NCBI RefSeq assembly: GCF_011397635.1
Contig: NC_064759.1
Span: 11,986,428 to 12,050,427 of the forward strand
DNA: 64,000 nt
Origin: Epinephelus fuscoguttatus
Lineage: Eukaryota > Chordata > Actinopteri > Perciformes > Serranidae
Direction: 5' to 3'
Translations under genes and position numbers: made by a program
Notes under the pieces: generated by a model
What the model was told of the DNA's origin: nothing
Database searches by the model: none
The model's input: the letters and a program-made list of their open reading frames with translations, nothing else
Shown: positions 53,501-62,599 of the stretch, piece by piece
How the letters are laid out: the number at the start of each line of letters is the position of its first letter
Position numbering within the stretch: the first letter of the stretch is position 1

Positions 53501-56500
53501 TGTACATACACAATGTGAGAAGTGTTCTGACAAACCAAAAGATGCCACAAAGTGTCAAAAATAACAATCATGACATATCTTTTAGAGTTCTACGTACCTG
53601 GAGCCAGTGGGTCATGGCGAGGTCTGCAGGTCTGTTCCTCCTCTGATTTGGCTCCTGGATGATCTGCTCTCCCCAGCAGCGTAGGGGGGCAGAAGGGTTT
53701 GGACGCCAAGCGACGAGCAGGAGGTGGAGCCGCCTTTGTTTGCGGCTCCTCTTTCTCTACCTGGACCTCTTGAAAACAACGTCCTCTGGCGAAGTCCTCC
53801 GCAGAAATGACCCCCATCACCTCCACCTCCTTCCCTCCGATCATCAGGGTCTCTCCCTCGGACAGGGAGGCCAGCTGGGACACCTTGTAACCACTTCCTG
53901 CACACAATCACGCACAAGCATACCCACTGAACTCATGACTGTGTATACTGAGAAAAATGATTTCCAGGGGTTTAAAGTGCTCGCTACATCTACTAAAATG
54001 TTACGTCAGCATTCAGAGGTTGTTTCCATTTTCCCCAAGTGGCCAATTGCCTTTGTGCAGCAGTAAAGAAGTGTACTCAAGATGTAGTCATGATATTCAA
54101 ACATCTCTGTTTGGTGTGGTTACACATGCACCAGAAAACTTGGTAAAATTGAGAAGAGACAATTCCCCCGCAACTGCACAGTGTAAGCGAGACTTGTAGG
54201 AAACCAATCTAAACGCTGATTGTGTCATTAGCCATTAAATTTATTATCATAACTTCAAGCAAAATGTTTCACTTTAAATCACTACTATAAGTGACTCATG
54301 TTGAAGATTTACTTAAATTTCAGAGGCTGCCTGGGCTGCGTTCACTTGCATTAAAACATGACAATAAGCAAAAGACTAAATGTAAACTGGGGTGTGTCTC
54401 TGTCTCACCCTTGCCAATGTCCTTGCCCTCCATATCTTTCAGTGTGGCTGTGCGTCCTCTTGTAAGCAGGATGGCATCACCCTCCCATCGCTTGTGTTTC
54501 TTCTTACTGGCTTTACACCACACCACACTGAAGTAACGCACTCCGTCCTGACTGCAGCCAGAGTCTGAGCCTGCAGCTCCAGAAACACACACAGACCCCA
54601 CTGGAGGCTGGGGGGGTTGAAAAGAGCCAGGAGTCAACTGAGGGCAACCGTTCCTTCCTGAAACACAAAGACATAAAACGAGGTGAAAAACCAATAGAAA
54701 TATCTGAGACACAACTCACCAGCAGAGGTCACTGTTGCACTGAGGCTTCACATCGAACCAGATGTTCACACTTCAGATGAGACGAGACGCAACAACCCTT
54801 GATCATGTATTCCTTTGCTTATAAAAATGGTAACAATGATAAATATATGTAAACCCAGTTAACAAAAATCATATCATCACGAGAGCAGATGCCTGTTTGA
54901 CATGTAATGAACACGAAACCAGCCAGTAGAATGTTAACCTCACTTTTTTAATGGAAGTGAGTGGACATATGGACAGAGTGTAAAACAAACTGACAACACT
55001 TGTATACCAACATTACAATACAATCAATGTTGTAGTCACACACATTAAATAACAGTAACATCGCAAAACCAATTCCACATCTCCCCTCTGTTGATCACAT
55101 CACACAGCCAGCAGTTCAGCAACCACAGAGAACTTCTGACTTGAACAGATTTCTCTCACTTTCATGTAAATTCCGCAACTCACAGAACAAGGTTGGTCAT
55201 CATTAACATCTTGAGTTTAAGGCCTCCGGCAGTTTAACTTGCGCTTCAGTCCTGGATATCTGAACATCTCTCAGGTCTAAAACAGACTGTTTAGAGTAAT
55301 TGATAACCAACATAATTTTGAATAAGCATTCAGTTTGGTTACTTGAAAGTGCTACAAGGAAATGCCTTTATAATTTGTCACAATGTATTCTAATAGATGT
55401 CACATCAAGAGGAAATTTTCTTTACAAAAAAAAAATGAATCAAGCGCTTCACTATCCCCCTAATATGTCGGCAGACTCTTGCACTTGTGACAATCCAGTA
55501 AATCACTGTTGCTGGAATTTTTCTAACAAGATCATTAAATGGAAACTTTGGTATTTTTAAACCTGGACTCTGTTTTTCTGTGTTTTTGTGTCTGAGTTAC
55601 TCGAGGGAACAACAATTCTTGAAATTGGTCGAGTATTGAGAGAGACACGGCTGCAGCTGTAGCGGCACTGTCAATTTACATCCAATAAAAGTGCTTGTTT
55701 TTGGCACTGACAGCCTCAGATTGTTGTTATAAGTGTCTGACAACATTACAATAAGGAAGCAATGCAACATTTTTTCTTACCCTTCACTGGTCTGTTTGTT
55801 ATTGTGACTAAGTCTTGCTCAAGCAGAAGTCTTGTTCTGAAATCTAGCAAGAGGCGACTTGTTGCAGGAAAAACAACAGTGGAGATGTTAGTGAGAGTTG
55901 GTGAGAGAGGTGCCAGGAAGAGTTTGTTGTGTTACATGTAGCTGATTCGAACAATGTGGAGAAGTTTATGAGATTTCAGAACGAGCTAGACTTGGTTACA
56001 CACACTAACAAACAGACCGGACCAGTGAAAGGTGCAGAAAAACAATTCACTTCTCTGTTGGGTCTTTTTCAACATGTCATCAGACACTTATAATAACAGT
56101 CTGAGCCTATCAGACCTATCAAGCACTTTTAACATAAAGAAATTGACGGTGCACAACTGCCCACAGGAATTACATTGCAGCAGTCTCTTTCAATGCTGGA
56201 CAAATTTCAAATATTGTTGTCTCCATTTGCCGCTTAGACACAAAAACACACAAACATGAAAAAAATACAAAGCTTTCCCTTTAACACTACGCTAAAATTC
56301 CTATTGATACATACTGGTGGCAGATCTAGACAAGAACAGTTCCATCATGAAATGGTTCACTCAGTTCACAACTACCAATATTCCCTTCTAGAACCCGGAC
56401 CTTCCTATTTATTTTACCTATACCTATACAGTGCTTGTGATGTGAGCACATACAAGTTTTGTTACTGCTTCTGCCAATGAGTACTAGAATGATAATACAT

Positions 56501-59500
56501 TTTTAACACCGACAAGCATAAACACAGACCAATGGCAACACAAGTCAGCCTTTTCCTGCAATATGCAAACAGGCTTTCAGCATCTGTACGAGGCACTATG
56601 TTTCCAAAAGAAATTCAAGTTCTGACACAGTTCTAAAAAACAGATGAGTTTGATTGCTCCTCAGAGCCTCTCCCTTTCTAACGCTGGACACAGATGTGCG
56701 TGTTCGTGCTTGTTATAGAGGAATTGGCAGTCCGTGTCTCAGTCGCGCAGCCTTTAGTTTCTCCACTTTGATCTTGGCTCTCAGAAGTTCCTCCTCCAGG
56801 TCCTGCTTCCTCTTCAGCCCCTCCCTTTTCTCCTCCAGGTACATGGCAACCTTCCTGTGATTGGCTAACACCAGCTCGTGCTCCTCTTTGGCCAGGTGCA
56901 GAGGGCGAAACCTGTCGGGCTCGTGGTGGGGGTAGATGTCGTTGGGGTAGAGGTCGTGGCGTAAGGGCAGCGGCGAAGTGGAGAGGGGGATATTAACAGA
57001 CGAAGGGACGGGAGACAGGGATGCTTCGTAATCGTGGACGCTGCCCAAGTCCTGCTCCCCCTCCCGCTCCTGGCCTCCGTCCAGCCCTGGCCCTGTGTGT
57101 GTGGCGAGGATGGGGAGATCTGGCGGTGGTTTAACATCCTCTTCAGGGTCCAGCTGGACCACCTCATGGGGGATACTTGGGACAGCTGCTGAGTAATCCT
57201 GGAGTCCGGCCAGAGAGGAGCTGCTGCCAGGATGCTCGACAGGAGAGTTGTGCTTGCTGTATATTAATCTACAAATGGAATGAAGGATAAAAACAAGTAA
57301 AACTGGAGTGCTTAAACAGCGTTTATTGAGTTTATGTGGGGTGTGTGGAGACCTCTGTCGGTGACGATGCACACTAAATTAATCAATCAAAGGGTCAGTT
57401 GACTAATCAGAGTAGACGAGAGGAAATTAAGTGACTCACCAAAGTAAAAATAACAAACCTGTGCTCACTACAGCCTTACAGAGAATATGATGTCCTTGCT
57501 ATTACACATAATTATGCATACTTAATTAATCTGCAATATGTGTTCTTGGGCAGGTATTATTCTATAAAAAACAACAGTTGCCCAGTAAAATGACACTAAA
57601 TTATTCAAGTGTTTGTTGGCTTCTGCATCCTCTCCTGAGCCAATATTGATATATTCTACTTAGCCTTATTTCCTTTACTCTCTGTAGTAGTGGACCAAGT
57701 TCAAAAATTTATTTTGGGGCTCAATTTGAGATTGGCAATTAAATTAAATGTAAAAAAGAAAAAAACACTATGATTAACCTGAAACTAAATTGGCAGATTA
57801 ATCAATATTAATAGAGCAGTTGAGAATTATCCATCTAAATAATAACGGCAGGACAAACTTTATATTCCTGTTGAGCCTGATGATGTACAGAGAGTGTAAT
57901 CTGATTGGTTTTTGGAACTGTGAGTTCAACCCCTCCTTTCCTTCCTCCGCTAAGAGTTGAATCAGTATTGTGACCACATACTGTTAATGATGTATGTGCT
58001 CGCTAAACCCTCGCCTGATCCTTCAGGACTGCATTAAAACGCGTGTTTGTGCTCGTGGGTGCAAATCAGACTGTACCTGCGCAGTGCCTGGTCCTTCTCA
58101 TGAATGGGCACATGGTGAAACAGGTGAGGGATCATCTCCATAATTCTCCTGGTTGGCTCTGAGATGCTGGCTCTGTACTCCGGCTGGGCGTGCCTCCGCT
58201 GCATCACTTCCTGCTTGGCCGACTCCTTCAGCCTCTTGTAGAGGGTCCTGAGGCCCTGAGCGGTGCGATGGGGTCGGTCCCCTCCCAATGCGTTGTACTG
58301 TTCAGCGACAGTGTCCCAGCACTTGTTCTTGTCCACAATGACTGCATGCTTGTTGGTGTGCTCCTCCAGGATGCGGATGTGCGGACGGACCAGCTTCAAC
58401 AGGTCCAGCTTCTCAGAGAGGGTGAAGTTGGAGGAGCGAGCTTTACCCACCATACTGGACAGAAACACAGAGCTGGATGCCATCTTATAGCATAGTGGAC
58501 TCACACAGACCAAGTCAGGCCTATGGCGGTCACCCTCCAGCAGCCGCACTCAGGACTAAGGCTCCTCACTCTTTCCACCTGTCTTTTTGTGTCCCTGCTG
58601 CCGGCTTCTCTTGGTCCACCGTGATAAAGCTCACAGTGGTCTTACTCCCATGTATTTCCCATTTTCCTTCTAGTCTTCTTCTAGATCAAACATAAGCGAT
58701 GTCTAACATGTGCATGGACTCATACACTACTCCTAGGTTCCTTCTCAGCCACGTTGCACAACAAAAACAGGCTGTGCTGCACACAATAAGAATCAGGCTT
58801 AACTAGGCCAGCCTCGTTTAGGCCCCCGCCTACCGCGGAGGGCTTTGGATGAATTCCTCCCAGCTTAGGCTGACGTAGCTAAGCCGCTTAAGCCCAGCCC
58901 GACCTACTTACAGCTCGGTCTCTCTAAACCCCAAACCAAGCACAGCACAGAGCACAGCACAGCCACACTGCCTCCACATTACAACACAGGCAGGGCAGCA
59001 GCAGCGCCTCTGTGCCCTGCACAAATGAGGGAAACAGTCTTTAAACAGTGTATTACAGGTTATTACGGGTCACGGGTCTATTTTCCAAAAGTGAGAGATA
59101 GCGCTGGCTTAACTAACTGAAGGGGGGAGGGGTTTGTGAGCGCGCTGCTCATGCCCGCACACACACATACATCGTTTATATCCATCTAATGCCGAGTGCG
59201 TAAAATAAACCAGAAACAGGGACTCGCATGATTGAGACACGTGTTCAGGGCGCGTGTGGAAACCGTGCCGGGAGTGTAAGCCGCGCGTGTACAGGGTGGA
59301 AAACAGCGGCACTAGTTGCTCTTGCAGGAGGAGGGAGCGGTGGCTCACTGATCCTGAGCACAGTCCTAATCTGCCCGGCGCTGCCGCTGCACTACCCCGC
59401 TAATTTGCATAATGCTGGACCTGCTGTCACTCAGCTTCAGCACGCCTGGTTTAACATCAGCATGTGTGTGCATGTGTGTGTGGGTGTTATTATTAGCTAC

Positions 59501-60784
59501 AGAGACGAGACATTGGGGCACTGCGGAATAAGAGAGCGCTGTGACTTAAGGCGTTGCACACGGGTTTTCATGTAGAAAGGACTGAAGCACAGCTGTACTG
59601 ATTGGTCTGCACGCCGGTGTGTAATTATCGTGTAGTTAAATCAACTGAAAGCATCGACCCTGTGTTGTTATGATGGTATAGGTCATGTTTAATATCCGAT
59701 ATTAGTATTTGTAAGACTAAAATTACGCGGAGAGAGCTGGACTGGATGCTGTGTTTAAGCTTACAGGTGTTGTGAGTTAAAGCAGACTACATCCTGCCGC
59801 TGAAAAGGCAACTAGCTTCATGTGCATCACCTGATAAAAGGTGGGGGGGCAGAGAATTTATAAGCTGTGAACCTTTTACCTTACTCAGCGATCTTTCCAG
59901 ATTCTGGTTGACTTTCTCGTTCACTACAACCATGCCTATGATATTAGTGATATTATCACAATCCCACTCAGAAAAAACTGTATTTAGCCAGGCTGTCTTC
60001 TCCTTTAGAGCATCTCATCAATGGAATTTAGTACCATGATCAATTAGAGATGGTTTATTGAGAACAGTAATGTCTACAATGATGCTACTTTTATCTAATT
60101 ACTTTATTTTTACTGTACCTGTATCATCTATTTGGATTTTATCCACTCATGTTGTTTAACTGTGTTGTATGTGCATAAATACACGTATAACAGTATTGTA
60201 TATGTCTTTTTACCACAATGTTGTATGTTTTTAATTAACGCCTATCCCAGTGAGGTTTTTTCTTGCACAATCGCCACATGACTACCCTTGCCCATAACAG
60301 GTACTGTCCCAGCCACAAATCTTTGTGTCTTACCTGCTGGTCTGTTGTCTTCTGTGGTCTCTTCCAAGCCAGTGGTATGATCTTCTGTCTCAGCCTTATT
60401 CTCCTTACTTTCCGCTGCACTAAGAACACGAGCCAGAGCCCTTGACAAGGCCGGAGCAGGCTGGGCAGCTTTGGGCTGGACATCACACTCTGTTTTTCTC
60501 ACAATTGGTGCTGCTAAACTTCTCTGGACCTGCAGGATGTGAAGAAGAGAGGATTCATAATCTGAGGAAGTTGGATGATGAGAATCAAAAGAATACTGCG
60601 AGATCATCCTGAAGGTTAAATTATGTGAATAATTTACCTTTTCCAGTGCATTGCCTAAACCAGGTTTAGGGGTAAAGGGCTTGGATTCAGCCACAGGACA
60701 TGAAGTAGACGTTCCAGGGGGCACAAACCGAGGCTTTTTCACAGCATTGCCCAAGAGCTGGCTGGGAGCTCCTGAGCGTCGCAT
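47355..60784 (-). CDS. rad54b: DNA repair/recombination protein RAD54B; whole coding span
   Basis: SNF2-family double-stranded-DNA translocase of the nucleus that works with RAD51 in homologous recombination. Fifteen coding exons join in frame to 943 aa (human 910). N-terminus [10 protein letters not shown]…KKPRFVPPG, conserved YFSVVWCK…KKKHK segment, then the two-lobe ATPase: [20 protein letters not shown], Walker A DEMGLGKT (363-370), ISYEMLLR, Walker B DEGH (468-471), [13 protein letters not shown], and in lobe 2 [35 protein letters not shown] and ARVWRDGQ. The ending [15 protein letters not shown] is RAD54B-specific and separates it from RAD54L. The ATG at 60784 matches the human start. 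Splice sites are GT-AG throughout and no disrupted motif is seen. fsbp lies inside intron 2 on the same strand, as in human. Confidence 0.96.
47639..48464 (+). mobile_element. hAT-type element filling the last rad54b intron
   Basis: Begins TTTAGTGGAAGAAGTATTCA and ends TTACATTCCATCACTGG. Flanked by the exact 8-bp duplication TGTGGGGC (47631-47638 and 48465-48472). About 290 bases inside (47890-48180) are one arm of the fold-back family at 9764 and 55535. 826 bp, no protein. Confidence 0.85.
48490..48687 (-). CDS. rad54b: rad54b exon 14
   Basis: Residues 805-870: [34 protein letters not shown]…LRDLFSL … [10 protein letters not shown]. Matches human GTIEEKIYQRQISKQGLCG. Donor GTAGGC. Confidence 0.95.
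48783..48849 (-). CDS. rad54b: rad54b exon 13 (motif VI)
   Basis: Residues 783-805: [23 protein letters not shown], carrying the arginine finger motif RVWRDGQ. Human has AMSRVWRDGQ. Acceptor GTCCAG, donor GTCAGA. Confidence 0.93.
48850..49482 (-). other. rad54b: rad54b intron 12
   Basis: About 630 bases, nothing recognised. Confidence 0.6.
49483..49744 (-). CDS. rad54b: rad54b exon 12 (helicase lobe 2)
   Basis: Residues 695-782: [33 protein letters not shown] … [16 protein letters not shown] … [12 protein letters not shown]. Acceptor CTGCAG, donor GTGAGA. Confidence 0.96.
49818..49981 (-). CDS. rad54b: rad54b exon 11
   Basis: Residues 641-695: a variable linker then [12 protein letters not shown] … [22 protein letters not shown], aligning with human YKGLLSVFPADY … ESGKLQVLSKLLAVI. 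Acceptor TTTTTTAG. Confidence 0.93.
50247..50537 (-). CDS. rad54b: rad54b exon 10
   Basis: Residues 544-640: [33 protein letters not shown] … [16 protein letters not shown]. Acceptor AACAG, donor GTTAAG (weaker but in frame). Confidence 0.95.
50638..50777 (-). CDS. rad54b: rad54b exon 9 (motif III side)
   Basis: Residues 497-543: [44 protein letters not shown]. Acceptor TTGAAG, donor GTAGTG. Confidence 0.95.
50881..51001 (-). CDS. rad54b: rad54b exon 8 (Walker B)
   Basis: Residues 457-497: [42 protein letters not shown] is the ATPase motif II. Confidence 0.96.
51103..51189 (-). CDS. rad54b: rad54b exon 7
   Basis: Residues 428-456: [29 protein letters not shown], matching human [18 protein letters not shown]. 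Acceptor ACGTAG, donor GTATGT. Confidence 0.93.
51462..51687 (-). CDS. rad54b: rad54b exon 6 (Walker A)
   Basis: Residues 352-427: [22 protein letters not shown] … [25 protein letters not shown] … ISVFTVDQ. Acceptor CTTCAG, donor GTGAGA. Confidence 0.97.
51688..52480 (-). other. rad54b: rad54b intron 5, first part
   Basis: AT-rich, with T runs and an AAAC/A run (52399-52437). No gene. Confidence 0.6.
52490..53160 (+). mobile_element. L1-like LINE 3' fragment, antisense inside rad54b intron 5
   Basis: The plus strand carries decayed reverse-transcriptase C-terminal sequence in two frames: [14 protein letters not shown] near 52735-52780, then [26 protein letters not shown] ending in a stop near 52890. 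This resembles L1-type proteins (ACKKAILLNW…FLxIWxPFLxYL). About 260 bases of 3' sequence follow, ending CAAATAAAAGCAAGCAACTT. Truncated and frameshifted. Confidence 0.65.
53311..53473 (-). CDS. rad54b: rad54b exon 5 (start of ATPase core)
   Basis: Residues 298-352: [13 protein letters not shown] … [35 protein letters not shown]. Acceptor TTCCAG, donor GTAATG. Confidence 0.95.
53598..53897 (-). CDS. rad54b: rad54b exon 4
   Basis: Residues 198-298: [41 protein letters not shown], a variable basic/Pro-rich stretch, then [11 protein letters not shown]. Acceptor GTGCAG, donor GTACGT. Confidence 0.95.
53898..54408 (-). other. rad54b: rad54b intron 3
   Basis: About 510 bases with no recognised feature. 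Confidence 0.6.
54409..54657 (-). CDS. rad54b: rad54b exon 3
   Basis: Residues 115-198: variable start, then [26 protein letters not shown]…[16 protein letters not shown]. Matches human [22 protein letters not shown]. Acceptor TTTCAG, donor GTGAGA. Confidence 0.95.
54658..55534 (-). other. rad54b: rad54b intron 2, first part
   Basis: About 880 bases, no recognised feature. Confidence 0.55.
55535..56284. mobile_element. Fold-back element, second copy
   Basis: Left arm (55535-55750: ACCTGGACTCTGTTTTTCTG … TTGTTATAAGTGTCTGACAA) and right arm (56075-56284) are reverse complements. Same family as 9764-10622 and the arm at 47890. Confidence 0.65.
56408..56413 (-). promoter_or_regulatory. fsbp: Candidate fsbp poly(A) signal
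   Basis: AATAAA on the minus strand 300 bases after the fsbp stop, so fsbp could end inside rad54b intron 2 before exon 3. Confidence 0.4.
56713..57268 (-). CDS. fsbp: fsbp exon 2
   Basis: Residues 136-320. [59 protein letters not shown] … [14 protein letters not shown], then TAA at 56715-56713. Acceptor TTGTAG. Confidence 0.94.
56713..58483 (-). CDS. fsbp: Fibrinogen silencer-binding protein, nested in rad54b intron 2
   Basis: Nuclear DNA-binding protein described in mammals as a repressor that binds a silencer of the fibrinogen gamma-chain gene. Two exons give 320 aa (human 299). Exon 1 encodes a Myb/SANT-like domain beginning [20 protein letters not shown], with [14 protein letters not shown] and [14 protein letters not shown], nearly identical to human. 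Exon 2 has a Pro/Ser-rich middle with EEDVKPPP and a C-terminal helix rich in E/K/R ([20 protein letters not shown]), a probable coiled coil. Two ATGs with strong contexts, 58483 and 58453, are in frame; the second matches the human start and would give 310 aa. Same strand as its host gene. Confidence 0.94.
57269..58076 (-). other. fsbp: fsbp intron
   Basis: About 810 bases, AT-rich; nothing recognised. Confidence 0.6.
58077..58483 (-). CDS. fsbp: fsbp exon 1 (Myb/SANT-like domain)
   Basis: Residues 1-136. [10 protein letters not shown] precedes the conserved [10 protein letters not shown]; ends [20 protein letters not shown] … QALR. Donor GTACAG. The start is placed at the first of two in-frame ATGs. 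Confidence 0.92.
58484..60333 (-). other. rad54b intron 2, upstream of fsbp: likely fsbp promoter region
   Basis: 58800-59450 is clearly GC- and CpG-richer than the surroundings. A strong donor (GAGCT|GTAAGTAG on the minus strand, cut at 58912/58911) suggests a noncoding fsbp first exon just above 58912. Beyond 59600 it is AT-rich with nothing recognised. Confidence 0.4.
60334..60529 (-). CDS. rad54b: rad54b exon 2
   Basis: Residues 50-115: [16 protein letters not shown], then an acidic, probably disordered stretch ([19 protein letters not shown]). Acceptor CTGCAG, donor GTAAGA. Confidence 0.9.
60638..60784 (-). CDS. rad54b: rad54b exon 1 (start)
   Basis: Residues 1-49: [24 protein letters not shown], matching human MRRSAAPSQL. 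A TTTTAG acceptor at 60810-60815 implies 25 bases of 5' UTR in this exon and an upstream noncoding exon. Confidence 0.94.
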
Positions 60785-61053
60785 TCTGCTATCCACAATA
60801 ATCTATATCCTAAAAGCAATTAATACAACACAACAATTAGCCTAATACTGGCAACTACTTAGGTCCTATTCAGTATATTATGCTGTCAACTAATGCAGTG
60901 GGGCAGTAACACCCCAGGATTTTTCAAAACTATGACAAAATGAGAGGTTTTTTTTGTTTTGTTCTTTTTGCCAGAATATACATTCACGAGCAAATGTGTG
61001 AGGGAGACTGTCTTCATGGTCCATCCCCACCAATCTCAATTTATTATTTAAGT

Positions 61054-61735
61054 CAGGGTTGATAAAACATATGGCCCAGGGGCCAGAACTGGCCTGGCAA
61101 AGGGTTCAATCTGGCCCACTGGGTGAATCTGCACACCTGATATTGATGCACCCGTGAAGGCTAAGAGGTGTCAGGTTCAAACAGTAAGTAGATACTTCAT
61201 GTAAAATGCTGCCTCAGAGGCTTTTCCACCCCGACCAGAACACAGTTCTCTTAAATAACAATGAATACTTACTGTGGTTGTATTTAAATATATTGAACAC
61301 TGGAAAATATTGTCAACCAGCAGCTTCAGTGCAAAAGAATCTGTAACAGACTTCTATCTTAAAACAGTGTGGGTGGAAACCTGTTGCTTAGGCACAGACA
61401 AAACCTCAGACTAAATGGTTTATAAGGCAGGAGATGACTTAACCTGCTTCTTTAATAGCTCCCACTTTGGTGGAAAATCATGAAAAACGTCACATGTCGT
61501 GAAAGTGAGTGGTAGACTGACTGAGTGTGGACAAACTGTTGAATTTGCACATTTTTCTGTGGATATAGCAGGCTGTTCATCACTTGTTTTGTAAACAGAT
61601 AGACGTTTTCAGAATGTACTTCTTTGGATGAAAGTTGTTAGTTAGTTATTATGTAATGGTTTTACTGGTCCGGCCCACTAGAGATCAAACTGGGCTGTAT
61701 GTGGCCCCTGAACTAAAATGAGTTTGACACCCCTG
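61054..61735. mobile_element. Old hAT-type element upstream of rad54b exon 1
   Basis: Starts CAGGGTTGATAAAACATATG and ends ATGAGTTTGACACCCCTG, with GGGGCCAGAACTGGCC near the left end and the reverse complement of GGGGCCACATACAGCCCAG at the right. The 8-bp flanks ATTTAAGT/CTTTGAGT match at 6 of 8. Recognisable as a widespread vertebrate type. Confidence 0.65.
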
Positions 61736-62424
61736 CTTTGAGTAGTTTAGTGTGGATGCCCTTGTTTGAAACAGGAAGGTTTAGTTACCAACATTTGGTG
61801 TTTAAATTTAGACCAGCTTAGACAGAGAGAACACAGACCCCATGATACATATATCATGATAAACTAAATCATTAAAGATTTTATACACAATGAATCACTT
61901 TAACAACATAGCAGACACATATACCAAAAACAGTGTCTACACTAATACAGCTTTACAACAAGTTTCTGTCATGTCTGTAATGTTAGTTACATGAAGACAC
62001 CACTCTGGCTCTGGTTGCATGTGATGGACATGCAACATTTCATTAACGCAATCAATAAATGATTTGAGGGCTATCAAGATAAAGGAAAGAACACATGTAA
62101 AATAAGAGTTAAACTGTTCTATCATGAAATTAATCGACCATTGCAGCTCTGGTGACGAATTAAGAGAGAGGAGGATTTGGCAATAAAATCTGTACAAAGT
62201 GAACCGTGTTACTTTCTACCCGTGTTAACCCCTCTGAAAGTATTTGAGCTGCCACATCTGGTTAACTAGACATCGACTCTGGTTAGCTAATGTTACATTA
62301 ACTTGTTGCATCCACTGCATGTTAGCAAGCTAGCTAACGTTAACTAGCTGCAAACAACGCTAACCCGGTTGAAACTCGTCCGTAATGTCGTTTTTTATGA
62401 CGTGTAACGACGTGTCATACATAC
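61736..62424 (-). other. rad54b: rad54b 5' UTR intron, upstream part
   Basis: No gene recognised. It includes a GCTAGCTAACGTTAACTAGC stretch near 62332, common in fish intergenic DNA. Confidence 0.5.
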
Positions 62425-62550
62425 CGGGACGACTTAAAGGTATCACGACAACATATAATATCACAAAATGTCGCTGAATTCAAACGAAATATATTCGTTT
62501 TATCTTTTCTTCCTAAAACTCTTGCTTCTGTTCAGGTTCTCCCGCTGGAT
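62425..62550 (-). other. rad54b: Candidate noncoding first exon of rad54b
   Basis: Donor CCCG|GTATGT at 62424-62423 on the minus strand. The upstream edge is set loosely by the CCAAT motif below. Confidence 0.4.
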
Positions 62551-62565
62551 GATTTGAAGAACGTG

Positions 62566-62572
62566 ATTGGTT
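62566..62572 (-). promoter_or_regulatory. rad54b: CCAAT box, candidate rad54b promoter
   Basis: AACCAAT on the minus strand, just upstream of the inferred first exon; no TATA box. CpGs cluster nearby (62370-62600), as for a housekeeping-type promoter. Confidence 0.4.
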
Positions 62573-62599
62573 GAACTCCGAAAGTGGGCGTGTTCGAAA

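Noticed and set aside
59228-59575. 115-codon plus-strand frame upstream of fsbp
   Set aside because: It lies in the CpG-rich presumed promoter region, has no domain, and long frames are expected at high GC.
60784-60796. An earlier rad54b start four codons upstream
   Set aside because: The upstream codon at 60796 is GTG; the first ATG, at 60784, matches the human N-terminus.
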